Shown here: positions 41,450 through 51,032 of the stretch, piece after piece
How the letters are laid out: the number at the start of each line of letters is the position of its first letter
How positions within the stretch are numbered: the stretch's first letter is position 1
DNA from: Planctomycetaceae bacterium
GTDB lineage: Bacteria; Planctomycetota; Phycisphaerae; Tepidisphaerales; Tepidisphaeraceae
Assembly: GCA_027487775.1 (NCBI GenBank)
Contig: JAIYCY010000029.1
Location: 186,001-250,000 of the forward strand
Reading direction: 5' to 3'
DNA length: 64,000 bases
Made by a program: the position numbers and the translations under genes
Notes under the pieces: model-generated
Told to the model about the DNA's origin: nothing
Databases searched by the model: none
What the model saw: the letters and a program-made list of their open reading frames with translations, nothing else

Positions 41450-42574
41450 ATGAAACGACGTTGGTTCCAGGGATTCGTAGCGGGCGTTACGGTGGTCATG
41501 GCGGGGCTGGGGCTGGCCCGTGGTGAATCGATCAAGATCGGGCATTACGGCTCGTTGACCGGTTCTGAGGCGACGTTTGGGATTTCGACAAGCAATGGTG
41601 TGAAGCTTGCGATCAATGAAGTGAATGCGGCGGGCGGGGTGAATGGGAAGCAGATCGAGCTTGTGGAGTATGACACGAAGGGGGATCCGAAGGAGGCCGG
41701 CGCGGTGGTGACTCGACTGGTCACGCGTGACAAGGTCGTCGCGGTGATCGGGGAGGTAGCGAGCACGTTGTCGTTGGCGGGCGCGCCGATTTGTCAGGCG
41801 AATCAGGTTCCGATGATCAGCCCATCGAGCACGAATCCGCGTGTGACGTTGGTGGGGGATTATATTTTCCGCGTTTGTTTTATTGATCCCTTTCAGGGGT
41901 TTGTGTGTGCGAAGTTCGCCAGAGAGATGCGCGGCGCGAAGACAGCAGCGATTTTGTATGACCAGGCGTCGGCGTATTCGGTCGGGCTGGCGGAGCAGTT
42001 TGAGAAGAACTTTGTAGCGATGGGTGGAGTGGTCTCGGCAAAGTTGAGCTACAACGCCGGTGATCAGGATTTCAATGCGCGTCTGACGGCGATTCGTGCG
42101 AGCAATCCGGACATCATCTTTCTGCCGGGTTATTACACGGACGTGGCGAATGTTGCGATTCAGGCGAGGAAGCTGGGGATCACCGTGCCGTTTCTGGGCG
42201 GGGACGGGTGGGATTCCTCGAAACTGACTGAGATCGGTGGGGCTGCGATCGAGGGTAGTTTTTATTCGAATCACGCCGCGCCGGACGATCCTTCGCTTGC
42301 GGGATTTGTGCAGAAGTATGAAGACGAATATGGCGCGAAGCCGGACGCGCTGGGCGCGCTCGGATACGACGCGGCGATGCTGTTGTTTGATGCAATGAGG
42401 CGTGCCAAGAGCCTTGCCGGGGCGGATCTTCGTCAGGCGATCGACGACACGAAGGATTTTGTGGGCGTGACTGGCGTGATCAATTTCAACGAGACGCGGG
42501 ACGCAGTGAAGCCTGCGGTGATCCTGGAGATCAAGGACGGGAAGGCGGTTTACGCGGCAAAGATCGAGCCCTGA
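41450..42574 (+). CDS. livK: Branched-chain-amino-acid-type ABC transporter, periplasmic binding protein
   Basis: Periplasmic Venus-flytrap binding protein of the Leu/Ile/Val-binding family. The ATG at 41450 has GGAG 8 nt upstream and starts a signal peptide (MKRRWFQGFVAGVTVVMAGLGLARG). The mature protein has the usual IKIGHYGSLTGSEATFGISTSNGVKLAINEVNAAGGVNGKQIELV opening, a VAVIGEVASTLSLAGAPIC substrate-loop region and a YDAAMLLFDAMRRAKS C-terminal lobe. The 374-residue length is typical. It leads a complete transporter set (H, M, G, F). Substrate could be branched-chain amino acids, another amino acid, urea or amides. Confidence 0.93.
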   Translation: MKRRWFQGFVAGVTVVMAGLGLARGESIKIGHYGSLTGSEATFGISTSNGVKLAINEVNAAGGVNGKQIELVEYDTKGDPKEAGAVVTRLVTRDKVVAVIGEVASTLSLAGAPICQANQVPMISPSSTNPRVTLVGDYIFRVCFIDPFQGFVCAKFAREMRGAKTAAILYDQASAYSVGLAEQFEKNFVAMGGVVSAKLSYNAGDQDFNARLTAIRASNPDIIFLPGYYTDVANVAIQARKLGITVPFLGGDGWDSSKLTEIGGAAIEGSFYSNHAAPDDPSLAGFVQKYEDEYGAKPDALGALGYDAAMLLFDAMRRAKSLAGADLRQAIDDTKDFVGVTGVINFNETRDAVKPAVILEIKDGKAVYAAKIEP

Positions 42575-42756
42575 TCAGGCGAATGTCGAGCGAGCGTTCG
42601 CGACGGTCGATCGTTGTGTCGCGATGACGTGGACCTGACGCCGGTTTGATCGAGCGAGATTGGCCGTGCGCAGGCCTGATCGAGGGGCGGCGTGAGCGTG
42701 TGTTGGCAGGTAACGCTGGTTGGCGGGGATTTGTCTTTGCGTAAGTTTGTTGCGAG

Positions 42757-44172
42757 ATGGCAGATTTTCTTCAGACGCTATTGAATGCGGTGACCATCGG
42801 GAGCCTGCTCGCGCTGGTGGCGCTGGGTTATACGATGGTGTATGGCATTCTGAAGCTGATTAACTTTGCACATTCGGATGTGGTGGTGCTGGGCGCTTGG
42901 ACAAGCGTGACGCTGGCGGTGGTGTTGTTGCCGAGATTGGGCGTGGGCTTGGAGGCGGGTTCGATTCCGCCGGTGTGGGCGGGCGTGTTGGTGCTGGTTC
43001 TGGCGATGATGATTTGCGGGGGTGTCGGCTTTCTGATCGAGCGACTTGCCTATAAGCCGATCCGCAAGGCGCCACGTCTCAACGCGTTAATCACAGCGAT
43101 TGGCGTGTCGCTATTGCTGCAGAATGTTGGGCAGCTTCAATACACGATCATCGATAATCAATCGCTGGAGACGTCGGGCTTGATGCAGGAGCGTGGGACT
43201 GATGCGCGCACCATACGTCTGGCGCAGGCGATCGAGTTGGAGGAGGGCACGCAGTATGCGATTCGGCTTTACCGGATTGCCGACATCGTGCGGGCGACGG
43301 AGGCGATCGGGCATCCGGAGGCGGAGGCGTGGAAACGTTATGTGACGGAACGATCTGCGTTGCCGTCGCTCGGCACGCTGTCGGACACGCGATTGCGGCT
43401 GAGCCCGCGTACGATTGTGCCGGAGGTTTCGGGTCGGTTTGAGGCGGGGAGCGACATCGGGATTGCGCAGCCGATCGGGCGATCGGAGACGCGGGACGCG
43501 GTGTTTGAGCTGTATGCGATCAGTCCGCATCCGCCGCTAAAATTGCCTTTTGGTGCGATGCCGCAGCGGATTCCGGAATTGTTGCCGCAGAAGACGCTCG
43601 TGCAGCACGACTTCACGACAGAGATCGCGCAGGCCGACGGATCGGTGGTGCGAATCGAGAAGCCGCTTCGTATCACGCTGCTGGATATCGTCATTGTGGG
43701 GACGGCGGTGATTTTGATGTTGCTGCTGGAACTGCTGGTGTATCGCACGAAGGTGGGCCGGGCGATGCGGGCGTTAAGTTACAACATGGAGACGGCGCAG
43801 CTCATGGGTATTCCGGTGAATCGGATCGTGAGTCTGACGTTCGTGATCGGCGCGATGCTCGCAGCGGCGGCGGGTTTTTTGTATGCCTTGAAGTACACGC
43901 AGATTCAGCAGCCTGCGCATACGACGTGGGTTTTGCTTGGATTGAAGGCATTTGTTGCGGCGGTGGTGGGCGGGATCGGTAACCTTCGTGGGGCGGTGGT
44001 GGGTGGATTTTTGATTGCGTTCATCGAGCAGTTTGGAGCGTATCTGGGTCAACAGGCGGGTTGGCAGAACAGTTCGGCGTATACGGATGTGTTTGCGTTT
44101 GTGTTGCTCATCATTGTGCTGCTCGTGAGGCCTGCGGGTCTGTTCGGGTCGGCGGTTCGGGAGAAGGTGTGA
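42757..44172 (+). CDS. livH: Branched-chain-type ABC transporter permease LivH, with large loop insert
   Basis: Inner-membrane permease of the LivH family. The N-terminal helices (LLNAVTIGSLLALVALGYTMVYGILKLINFAHSDVVVLGAW) and the C-terminal core (GRAMRALSYNMETAQLMGIPVNRI, then GLKAFVAAVVGGIGNLRGAVVGGFLIAFIEQFG, then VRPAGLFGS) are typical, including the EAA-like cytoplasmic loop. Between the third and fourth helices there is about 170 extra residues (about 125-300), mainly hydrophilic and strand-rich (RTIVPEVSGRFEAGSDI), so the protein is 471 residues against about 300 in most homologues. The insert should lie on the periplasmic side. Its stop overlaps the livM start (TGATG). Confidence 0.92.
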   Translation: MADFLQTLLNAVTIGSLLALVALGYTMVYGILKLINFAHSDVVVLGAWTSVTLAVVLLPRLGVGLEAGSIPPVWAGVLVLVLAMMICGGVGFLIERLAYKPIRKAPRLNALITAIGVSLLLQNVGQLQYTIIDNQSLETSGLMQERGTDARTIRLAQAIELEEGTQYAIRLYRIADIVRATEAIGHPEAEAWKRYVTERSALPSLGTLSDTRLRLSPRTIVPEVSGRFEAGSDIGIAQPIGRSETRDAVFELYAISPHPPLKLPFGAMPQRIPELLPQKTLVQHDFTTEIAQADGSVVRIEKPLRITLLDIVIVGTAVILMLLLELLVYRTKVGRAMRALSYNMETAQLMGIPVNRIVSLTFVIGAMLAAAAGFLYALKYTQIQQPAHTTWVLLGLKAFVAAVVGGIGNLRGAVVGGFLIAFIEQFGAYLGQQAGWQNSSAYTDVFAFVLLIIVLLVRPAGLFGSAVREKV

Positions 44173-45284
44173 TGGGCGAGGGACTCGAGCAGCTTTCGCA
44201 TGTGTCGGATCGCGCCGGAGTGGGCGCGGGCATGATTCCGCGTTGGGTCGCGCCTTGCGTGGTGGTTGCGTTTGCGTTTGTGATGTATGCGTCGGGCGGA
44301 TTCGTGGGTGATTATGCGTCGCGTGTGATGCTGGACACGGGGATCATGATGATCGCGGCGGTGTCGTTGACGATCGTGAACGGGTTTACGGGTCAGTTTT
44401 CGATCGGACATGCAGCGTTCATGGCGATCGGTGGTTATGTGTCGGGCTGGCTGACATATTACGGATTGCTGGCGACGCTCGGTCGTACGACGGACCTGGG
44501 TGCGGAGCACGGGTGGTTGCTATTGCCGGCGGCGATCATTGGAGGGCTCGCGGCTGCGGGCGCGGGATGGTTGGTGGGTTTGCCGTCGCTGCGTTTGCGA
44601 GGCGATTATCTTGCGATCGTGACGCTCGGTTTTGGGGAGATTTTGCGTGTGCTGTTGCAGCAGACGGACCGTCAGCGATTTTCGAGTCAGGAGATGAGCG
44701 AGGTTGGGTTGTTGGGATTGATCGTTCCGCCGGACGTGGGTGGTGCGAGCGGTTTTGAGTCGATTCCGAAGCTGACGAATCTGGCGTGGGTGTATCTGAT
44801 GGTGGGGGCGGTGATTTTGTTTGCGATTCGGTTGAAGTACAGCAGCTATGGTCGCGCGATGTTGGCGATTCGCGAGGACGAGATCGCGGCCGAATCGATG
44901 GGCGTGAACGTGACGCGGATGAAGGTGCGAGCGTTTATGTTCGCCGCCTTTTTTGCGGGGGTTGCGGGGACGCTTTACGCGCATCAGCCGGGCACGTTGC
45001 TCAGGCCTGCGGATGCGGGATATGCCAGGAGCTTTGACATTGTGATCATGGTGGTGATGGGCGGACTCGGCTCGATCAGCGGCGCGACGTTGGCTGCGAT
45101 TGTGGTGTCGCTTTTGAATGTCGGACTGTTGGAGCTTGCCGACTACGGCGCGATGAAATGGCGTATGCCGATTTTCGCGCTGCTGTTGATTTTGATCATG
45201 ATTTTTAGGCCGCAAGGGCTTTTCGGATTGCGTGAGATTTGGGACTTTTTCAGGTCGCGTGATCGCACGGGAGGCGGACGATGA
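44172..45284 (+). CDS. livM: Branched-chain-type ABC transporter permease LivM
   Basis: Second permease of the transporter. The ATG at 44172 overlaps the livH stop. After a short leader it shows the LivM pattern: MMIAAVSLTIVNGFTGQFSIGHAAFMAIGGYVS, SLRLRGDYLAIVTLGFGEI, a cytoplasmic EAA-like loop (YGRAMLAIREDEIAAESMGVNVTRMK) and the C-terminal VVMGGLGSISGATLAAIVV. The 370-residue length is normal. The gene ends in an ATGA overlap with livG. Confidence 0.95.
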   Translation: MGEGLEQLSHVSDRAGVGAGMIPRWVAPCVVVAFAFVMYASGGFVGDYASRVMLDTGIMMIAAVSLTIVNGFTGQFSIGHAAFMAIGGYVSGWLTYYGLLATLGRTTDLGAEHGWLLLPAAIIGGLAAAGAGWLVGLPSLRLRGDYLAIVTLGFGEILRVLLQQTDRQRFSSQEMSEVGLLGLIVPPDVGGASGFESIPKLTNLAWVYLMVGAVILFAIRLKYSSYGRAMLAIREDEIAAESMGVNVTRMKVRAFMFAAFFAGVAGTLYAHQPGTLLRPADAGYARSFDIVIMVVMGGLGSISGATLAAIVVSLLNVGLLELADYGAMKWRMPIFALLLILIMIFRPQGLFGLREIWDFFRSRDRTGGGR

Positions 45285-46054
45285 GCCTTCTGGAGGTGAA
45301 AAATCTCGGGATCAGTTTTGGCGGGCTGCGAGCGGTGCAGGATTTTTCGCTTTCGATTCCACCGGGCGGATTGTTTGGTTTGATCGGGCCGAATGGCGCG
45401 GGGAAGACGACGGTGTTTAACTTGTTGACGGGTGTGTATGCGCCGAGCGACGGCACGATCGAGTTGGCCGGTCGATCGCTGGTGGGGCTGAGGCCGTTTC
45501 AGATCGCGGAGGCGGGGCTGAGCCGGACGTTTCAGAACATCAGGCTTTTTCCGGATCTGACGGTGCTGGAGAATCTCAAGATTGCGATGCACTTGCGTGG
45601 GCGGCATACGCTGGCGGGTACGATTTTGCGGAGCGGACATTTTCGGGCAACCGAGGCAGATCAGACGCGGCGAGCGATGGAGTTGCTTTCGATATTTGAT
45701 TTGACTGATCGCGCGGACGCCTATGCGCGAAACCTTCCGTACGGCGACCAGCGACGGCTGGAGATTCTCCGCGCGATGGCGACGCAGCCCCGGCTGATTC
45801 TGCTTGATGAGCCAGCGGCGGGCATGAACCCTGCGGAGAAGCTCGCGCTCGCGGAGTCGATCCGTAGGATCCGGACGGATTTTGGTTTGACGGTGTTGCT
45901 GATCGAGCACGACATGACGCTGGTGATGGATGTTTGTGAGCGGATCACGGTGCTGGATTACGGTCAGATCATCGCCGTCGGTGAGCCGGCGGCGATTCAG
46001 AAGAATCCGAAGGTCATCGAGGCGTACTTAGGCGAAGTTGCGAACGAGCGGTGA
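45281..46054 (+). CDS. livG: Branched-chain-type ABC transporter ATPase LivG
   Basis: Cytoplasmic ATPase subunit. The Walker A is GPNGAGKTTVFNLLTG, the Q-loop lies in GLSRTFQNIRLFPDLTVLENL, the ABC signature is degenerate as LPYGDQRRLEILRAMA (usual for LivG), Walker B is RLILLDEPAAGMNP, and the switch His is in LLIEHDMTLVM. The 257-residue length is normal, and the PxLIGLxxxFQ features separate it from LivF. The start overlaps livM by 4 bp. Confidence 0.96.
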   Translation: MSLLEVKNLGISFGGLRAVQDFSLSIPPGGLFGLIGPNGAGKTTVFNLLTGVYAPSDGTIELAGRSLVGLRPFQIAEAGLSRTFQNIRLFPDLTVLENLKIAMHLRGRHTLAGTILRSGHFRATEADQTRRAMELLSIFDLTDRADAYARNLPYGDQRRLEILRAMATQPRLILLDEPAAGMNPAEKLALAESIRRIRTDFGLTVLLIEHDMTLVMDVCERITVLDYGQIIAVGEPAAIQKNPKVIEAYLGEVANER

Positions 46055-46093
46055 CGCGCGGTTGAATCGAATCGTGTCAAGAAGGAAAGTGGT

Positions 46094-46801
46094 ATGTTGC
46101 TTTCGGTGCATGATCTGGATGTTCACTACGGCGCGATTCAGGCGCTGTCGGGCGTGAGCCTGGAGGTGGAGGCGGGTCAGATCGTGACATTGATCGGAGG
46201 CAACGGCGCGGGGAAGACGACGACGCTGCGAGCGATCAGTGGGATGATAAGGCCGACGCGGGGGCGGGTGATGTTTGACGGTCGGGAGATTACGAGCACG
46301 CCGGCGCATGCGTTGGTTTCGCGTGGTTTGTGTCATGTTCCGGAGGGGCGGGGGATTTTCGCGAATCTGTCGGTGTCGGAGAATCTTGATCTGGGCGCGT
46401 ACTGTCGGCACGATCGCTTGGGGATTGCGGAGGATCGCGAGCGTGCGCTGGAGCTTTTTCCGCGTTTACGCGAGCGGCTGAAGCAGAACGCAGGCACGCT
46501 GAGCGGCGGGGAGCAGCAGATGCTTGCGATCGGTCGTGCATTGCTTTCGAGGCCTCGCTTGTTGCTGTTGGATGAGCCATCGCTGGGGCTTGCGCCGCAG
46601 TTGGTGCAGTTGATCTTTACGATCATTCGGGAGATCAACGGGACGGGGACGACGGTGCTGCTGGTGGAGCAGAATGCCCACATGGCGTTGGCGGTGGCGC
46701 ATCGGGCGTATGTGTTACAGACCGGTCGCGTGGTGAAATCCGGGCCGGCGAGGCAATTGCTGGAGGATCCTGACGTGAAGAAGGCGTATTTGGGTGGATG
46801 A
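46094..46801 (+). CDS. livF: Branched-chain-type ABC transporter ATPase LivF
   Basis: Second ATPase subunit, which pairs with LivG. The Walker A is GGNGAGKTTTLRAISG, the family marker VPEGRGIFANLSVSENL is present, the ABC signature is LSGGEQQMLAIGRALL, Walker B is RLLLLDEPSLGLAP, and the His switch is in LLVEQNAHMAL (a Gln/Asn variant typical of LivF). The 235-residue length is normal. It starts 40 nt after livG with AAGGAAAG upstream, so all five genes are probably one operon apart from a possible separate livK transcript (182 bp before livH). Confidence 0.96.
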   Translation: MLLSVHDLDVHYGAIQALSGVSLEVEAGQIVTLIGGNGAGKTTTLRAISGMIRPTRGRVMFDGREITSTPAHALVSRGLCHVPEGRGIFANLSVSENLDLGAYCRHDRLGIAEDRERALELFPRLRERLKQNAGTLSGGEQQMLAIGRALLSRPRLLLLDEPSLGLAPQLVQLIFTIIREINGTGTTVLLVEQNAHMALAVAHRAYVLQTGRVVKSGPARQLLEDPDVKKAYLGG

Positions 46802-46914
46802 ATTGGAAGGATGATTGTGGTCCGTGGATTGGGTGGTTGAATTGTGTGGGATTTGGGAGGGAGAGAGGGCCTAGAATGCGGCTCTGCGGTTTTAAAAGAA
46901 GGTAATGAGACGTC

Positions 46915-48075
46915 ATGTTGTGGACAGCCATTCGCATGTTGATTGGGGACTTTGGGAAGTATTTGGGGATGCTGTTTGGCGTGACGTTTGCGGCATTTTT
47001 GATGACGCAGCAGGGGTCGATTTTTTGGGGGCTGATGAGCCGCACGTTCGGGTTTGTGACGGAGACCAATCAGCCGCAGATTTGGGTGATGGACAAGCGG
47101 GTGCAGTTTGTGGAGGACCTTAAGCCGTTATCGGAGACGACGGTGAATCGGATACGCGGGATCGAAGGCGTGGAGTGGGCGATGCCGCTGTATCGTGGTT
47201 TGATTCGAGCGAGGCTTTCGAATGGTGTGTTTCAGCAATGTTGGGTGGTGGGGATCGATGACACGACATTCATTGGTGCGCCGCAGACGATGATCGAGGG
47301 TCGCATTGAGGATTTGCGTCGAGCGGAGACGGTGATCGTGAACGAAGAGGGCGCGAACGGGCTGCTGGCGCGGCGGATGCCGGACGGGTCACGTATTCCG
47401 CTGAAGGTGGGGGATACGTTGGAATTGAACGATCGCCGAGCGCTCGTGGTGGGTATTTGTCGGACGATCAGGACGTTCCAGACTCAGCCGGTGATTTACA
47501 CGACGTATTCGCGTGCGGTGCAGTACGCGCCGCGTGAGCGGAAGATTTTGACGTATGTGGTGGCGGGTTTGAAGCCGGGTGTGGAGATGACGGCGGTGCA
47601 GAATCGCATCGCCGAGGCGACGGGGTTGAAGGCGTTGTCGCAGAACGAGTTTCAGATGGCGACGCTTTCGTTTTTCCTGAGGTTTACGGGGATTCCGATC
47701 AACTTTGGGATTTCGGTGGTGCTGGGATTTGTGGTGGGGGCGGCGATCTGCGGGCAGACCTTTTATCAGTTTACTTCGGACAACATCAAGCAGTTTGGCG
47801 CACTGAAGGCGATGGGGGCGGGCAATTCGCGGCTGCTGGGGATGATTTTGCTGCAGGCGGGGATTGTGGGGGTGCAGGGGTACGGTTTGGGTGTGGGATT
47901 GGCTGCGCTGTTCGGATTGCGGAGTGGGTTGGGTCAGAAGACGCTGGCGTTTAACCTGACGTGGGTGCATTTGGGAGCAGTGGGTGTGGCGGTGACGCTG
48001 ATCATTATGTTTGCAGCGGCGCTGAGTCTGGTGAAGGTGATGCGGACCGAGCCTGCGATCGTGTTCAAGGGTTGA
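46915..48075 (+). CDS. MacB/DevC-like ABC transporter permease, first copy
   Basis: Inner-membrane permease of the FtsX/MacB superfamily. One helix at the N-terminus (about residues 18-38) precedes a large periplasmic domain (about 45-255); three helices near the C-terminus (about 265-290, 320-345 and 355-375) close the type VII topology. The opening (MLWTAIRMLIGDFGKYLGMLFGVTFAAFLMTQQGSIFWGL) is of the DevC type. The second permease, 0.9 kb downstream, is a clear paralogue (for example IGIDDATLSGAP there and VGIDDTTFIGAP here). 386 residues. It follows livF after 113 bp but belongs functionally with the exporter genes downstream. Confidence 0.9.
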   Translation: MLWTAIRMLIGDFGKYLGMLFGVTFAAFLMTQQGSIFWGLMSRTFGFVTETNQPQIWVMDKRVQFVEDLKPLSETTVNRIRGIEGVEWAMPLYRGLIRARLSNGVFQQCWVVGIDDTTFIGAPQTMIEGRIEDLRRAETVIVNEEGANGLLARRMPDGSRIPLKVGDTLELNDRRALVVGICRTIRTFQTQPVIYTTYSRAVQYAPRERKILTYVVAGLKPGVEMTAVQNRIAEATGLKALSQNEFQMATLSFFLRFTGIPINFGISVVLGFVVGAAICGQTFYQFTSDNIKQFGALKAMGAGNSRLLGMILLQAGIVGVQGYGLGVGLAALFGLRSGLGQKTLAFNLTWVHLGAVGVAVTLIIMFAAALSLVKVMRTEPAIVFKG

Positions 48076-48194
48076 ATAGATCCGGTTTTGAGCCTGCGTT
48101 CTTGCGGATGCGATGGATGGGTGCGTTGGGGAGGGATGTTTCGTTGCCCGACGGTCGCGAATGTGGGGATGACAGCGTTTCAAAAAAGAATGAT

Positions 48195-48218
48195 GTTGAC
48201 AAACTGAACGGTGTTAAC
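48195..48218 (+). promoter_or_regulatory. Candidate TetR operator overlapping a -35 box
   Basis: GTTGACA (48195-48201) and TGTTAAC (48212-48218) form an imperfect inverted repeat (6 of 7) with a 10-nt spacer. The left arm contains a consensus TTGACA (48196-48201), with a weak TAGGCT -10 18 nt downstream. It lies 17 nt before the tetR start, as expected for autoregulation. Confidence 0.5.
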
Positions 48219-48234
48219 CTAGGCTTGTCGGCAT

Positions 48235-48945
48235 ATGGGCGTGATCGAGCGACGAGAGCGAGAGAAGGCGGAGCTGCGGCAGCGGATCGTGGACACTGCG
48301 CGGCGGCTTTTTGCTGAACTTGGCTACGACGCGGTGGGCATGCGTGCGATCGCGGAGGCGATCGAGTATTCGCCGACTGCGATTTATTTGCATTTCAAGG
48401 ACAAGCGTGCGTTGTTTCACGAGATCTGCCGTCAGGACTTCGGTCGGCTTGCGGAGGTGACGCGTGAGGGGACATCGATCGTCGATCCGGTGGAGCGGTT
48501 GCGTCGGCTGGGTGAGATTTATGTGAAGTTCGCGGTTGCACATCCGAATCATTACCGATTGATGTTTATGACACCGATTCAGCATGACGAATCGGATTTG
48601 AGTGATGAGGATCGCAAGCGTGCAGGTGACCCGACGTGCGACGGCTATGCGGCGTTGCTGGAGGCGGTCCGATACGCGATCGCCGAGGGTGCGATCGATC
48701 GGAAGCCTGCGGAGGCACAGCTCGTGGCGCAGACGCTCTGGGCTGGGGTGCACGGCGTGGCGTCGCTGGAGATCACGATGCACAACGATCCGTGGATCGA
48801 CTGGTCAAGTTTGTCGCGTCGGCGTGACGAGATGCTGGATGTGGTGCTGCTCGGGCTGGGCGCGAATTTGGAGGCGAGGAAGCCCGTCTCGACCGGATCG
48901 ACCGTCTCGACCGGATCGATCGCAAAGAAGGCGGGGCGACGATGA
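48235..48945 (+). CDS. TetR/AcrR-family transcription regulator
   Basis: DNA-binding repressor. The N-terminal HTH is ELRQRIVDTARRLFAELGYDAVGMRAIAEAIEYSPTAIYLHFKDKRALF (residues 12-60), a textbook TetR domain. The C-terminal ligand domain is helical and ends in a Ser/Thr-rich tail containing a tandem direct repeat, STGSTVSTGSIAKK. 236 residues. It overlaps the second permease by 4 bp (ATGA), so it is co-transcribed with the exporter and most likely controls it; the ligand is unknown. A candidate operator lies just upstream. Confidence 0.93.
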   Translation: MGVIERREREKAELRQRIVDTARRLFAELGYDAVGMRAIAEAIEYSPTAIYLHFKDKRALFHEICRQDFGRLAEVTREGTSIVDPVERLRRLGEIYVKFAVAHPNHYRLMFMTPIQHDESDLSDEDRKRAGDPTCDGYAALLEAVRYAIAEGAIDRKPAEAQLVAQTLWAGVHGVASLEITMHNDPWIDWSSLSRRRDEMLDVVLLGLGANLEARKPVSTGSTVSTGSIAKKAGRR

Positions 48946-50087
48946 ATCTGGTTGCGTTGAAAATGCTCGTGGGGGATCGGATGAAGTATTTTGCGTTGAT
49001 CGCGGGCGTAGCGTTTGCGTCGCTTTTGATTACGCAGCAGGCGTCGATCTTCACGGGCTATGCGCTGCGTACGGGAGCGTGGATCCGCGAGACGGGGTAT
49101 GCGGATTTATGGGTGATGGACGAGCAGGTTGAGCATACGGTGGACATCAAGCGAATGGGTGACATGACGCTGTCGCGTGTGCGTGGGGTGGAGGGCGTGG
49201 CGTGGGCGTCGCCGATGTATTACGGGTTTTTGAATGTGGTATTGCCTGACGGGAGTCGGCAGAACTTTCGGATCATTGGGATCGACGACGCGACGCTTTC
49301 GGGTGCCCCGCCGAAGATGGTGGAGGGTCAGTATTCGGATCTGCGTCGCGACCGTGCGGTGATCATGAATCATGCTGCCAACGTGATGCTCGATCGGTTT
49401 CCGGCCGAGGCTCGTCGATATCTGCGGGTGGGCGATCGGGTATCGGTGAACGACAACGAGGTGGAGATCGTGGGTTCATACTCGGCGGGTCCGGAGTTTT
49501 TCTGGGAACCGATCTTTTACACGACCTATAGTCGGGCGATTTTTATGTCGCCGACTGAACGAAAGAATCTGCAGTACATTCTCGTGAAGCTTCGCGAGGG
49601 TGAGGATGCGCGGATGGTCGCGGATCGGATCAACGCGCTGGGTGGGGTGCGGGCGATGACGGGTCGGGAGTTTGAGAACCAGACGATGTGGTGGATTCTG
49701 GTTCAGACGGGGATTTTGGTGAATTTCGGGATCACGATCGCGCTCGGCTTTGTGATCGGGATGTTGGTGGCGGGTCAGACGTTTTACACGTTCATTCTGG
49801 ACAATCTTCGGAACTTTGGCGCGTTGAAGGCGATGGGCGTGGGCAACGGTCGGATTGTGATGATGATGGCGACGCAGGTGGTGGTGGTGGCGCTTCTGGG
49901 CTACGGGATTGGTGTGGGATTGGCGTCGCTGACAGGGGCTGCGTTCAGTGGGGTGGGGCTGGCGTTTCAGATGCCGTGGCAGATTCCCGCCGGCGGATTG
50001 GTGGCGGTGGGTGGTGTGTGCATGGTGGCTGGGATTCTGAGCATGATGAAAGTGATGAGACTCGAACCGGGCGTGGTGTTTAGGTGA
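48942..50087 (+). CDS. MacB/DevC-like ABC transporter permease, second copy
   Basis: Paralogue of the permease at 46915. The N-terminal helix (MNLVALKMLVGDRMKYFALIAGVAFASLLITQQASIFTGY), the periplasmic domain with LWVMDEQVEHTVDIK, and the three C-terminal helices (INFGITIALGFVIGMLVAGQTFYTFIL, IVMMMATQVVVVALLGYGIGVGLA, VAVGGVCMVAGILSMM) keep the same order. 381 residues. Translationally coupled to tetR by a 4-bp overlap and followed by the ATPase and adaptor genes. It may form a homodimer or a heterodimer with the first copy. Confidence 0.92.
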   Translation: MNLVALKMLVGDRMKYFALIAGVAFASLLITQQASIFTGYALRTGAWIRETGYADLWVMDEQVEHTVDIKRMGDMTLSRVRGVEGVAWASPMYYGFLNVVLPDGSRQNFRIIGIDDATLSGAPPKMVEGQYSDLRRDRAVIMNHAANVMLDRFPAEARRYLRVGDRVSVNDNEVEIVGSYSAGPEFFWEPIFYTTYSRAIFMSPTERKNLQYILVKLREGEDARMVADRINALGGVRAMTGREFENQTMWWILVQTGILVNFGITIALGFVIGMLVAGQTFYTFILDNLRNFGALKAMGVGNGRIVMMMATQVVVVALLGYGIGVGLASLTGAAFSGVGLAFQMPWQIPAGGLVAVGGVCMVAGILSMMKVMRLEPGVVFR

Positions 50088-50186
50088 AGCGATGAGTCGA
50101 GTTGCGGCCATGAGGTGTACTGATTGTTGAAGGTTCAGTTCTGTGTTTGGCTGTGGATGAGAGTCGGTCGATTTGCTGGAGACATG

Positions 50187-50906
50187 ATGAGTGAGTGGGC
50201 TGTGAAATGCAGTGGAGTGACCAAGACCTACAAGACGGGTGGTCAGAGCACGTATGCGCTGCGTGGGATTGATGTGGCGGTTCGTCCTGGTGAGTTGATG
50301 ATGTTGGTTGGTCCGTCGGGATGTGGGAAGACGACGCTGATCAGCGTGATAGCTGGGATATTGGATCGTGATGAAGGTGAGTGCACGATCTTTGGTGAGG
50401 ATTTTAAGGCGATGCGTCCTGGTCAGCGGACGAAGTTCAGGGGATTGAACATTGGGTTTGTGTTCCAGCAGTTCAATTTGCTGCCGACATTGACGGCGGC
50501 GGAGAATGTGGCGGTTCCGCTTTTGATCAATCGTGAGAATCGGGGTCATGCGATCAGGCGTGCCAAAGAGATGCTGGAGCGTGTGGGATTGGGTGAGAAG
50601 GTGAACAGTTTGCCATCGCGACTGTCGGGCGGGCAACAGCAGCGTGTGGCGATCGCGCGTGCGCTGGTGCATCGTCCGCGGCTGGTGGTGTGTGATGAGC
50701 CGACGAGTGCGTTGGATCATGTGACGGGTGAGCGTGTGATGGATTTGCTGAAGGATGTCGCGTTGGAGGACGGGCGAGTGCTGGTGGTGGTGACGCACGA
50801 TCAGCGCATTTTCAAGTATGGCGACCGCATCGCTCACATGGACGACGGCCGGGTGACGCATGTGGATGCCCCCGAGCCTGCGAACGAGACGATGGGGGGC
50901 ATTTAG
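50187..50906 (+). CDS. ABC exporter ATPase, MacB/DevA-like
   Basis: Cytoplasmic ATPase of the exporter. The start at 50187 has GGAG 5 nt upstream; the adjacent ATG at 50184 is too close to it. The Walker A is [16 protein letters not shown], the Q-loop follows in [21 protein letters not shown], the signature is [32 protein letters not shown], and the His switch is in [16 protein letters not shown]. The 239-residue length is normal for LolD/DevA/MacB ATPases. It lies 100 bp after the second permease. Confidence 0.95.
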   Translation: MSEWAVKCSGVTKTYKTGGQSTYALRGIDVAVRPGELMMLVGPSGCGKTTLISVIAGILDRDEGECTIFGEDFKAMRPGQRTKFRGLNIGFVFQQFNLLPTLTAAENVAVPLLINRENRGHAIRRAKEMLERVGLGEKVNSLPSRLSGGQQQRVAIARALVHRPRLVVCDEPTSALDHVTGERVMDLLKDVALEDGRVLVVVTHDQRIFKYGDRIAHMDDGRVTHVDAPEPANETMGGI

Positions 50907-51032
50907 GTCGTGGTGTCAACTTTCAGGTCACGGTGATTGTTTTGTTGATTGCGGTTTGCGTGTTGATGGGCTTGTGTTGGATTTGATGGATTGCATTTGT
51001 GTGTGGTCGTTCATTTTTTGAGTGTAAAGATC

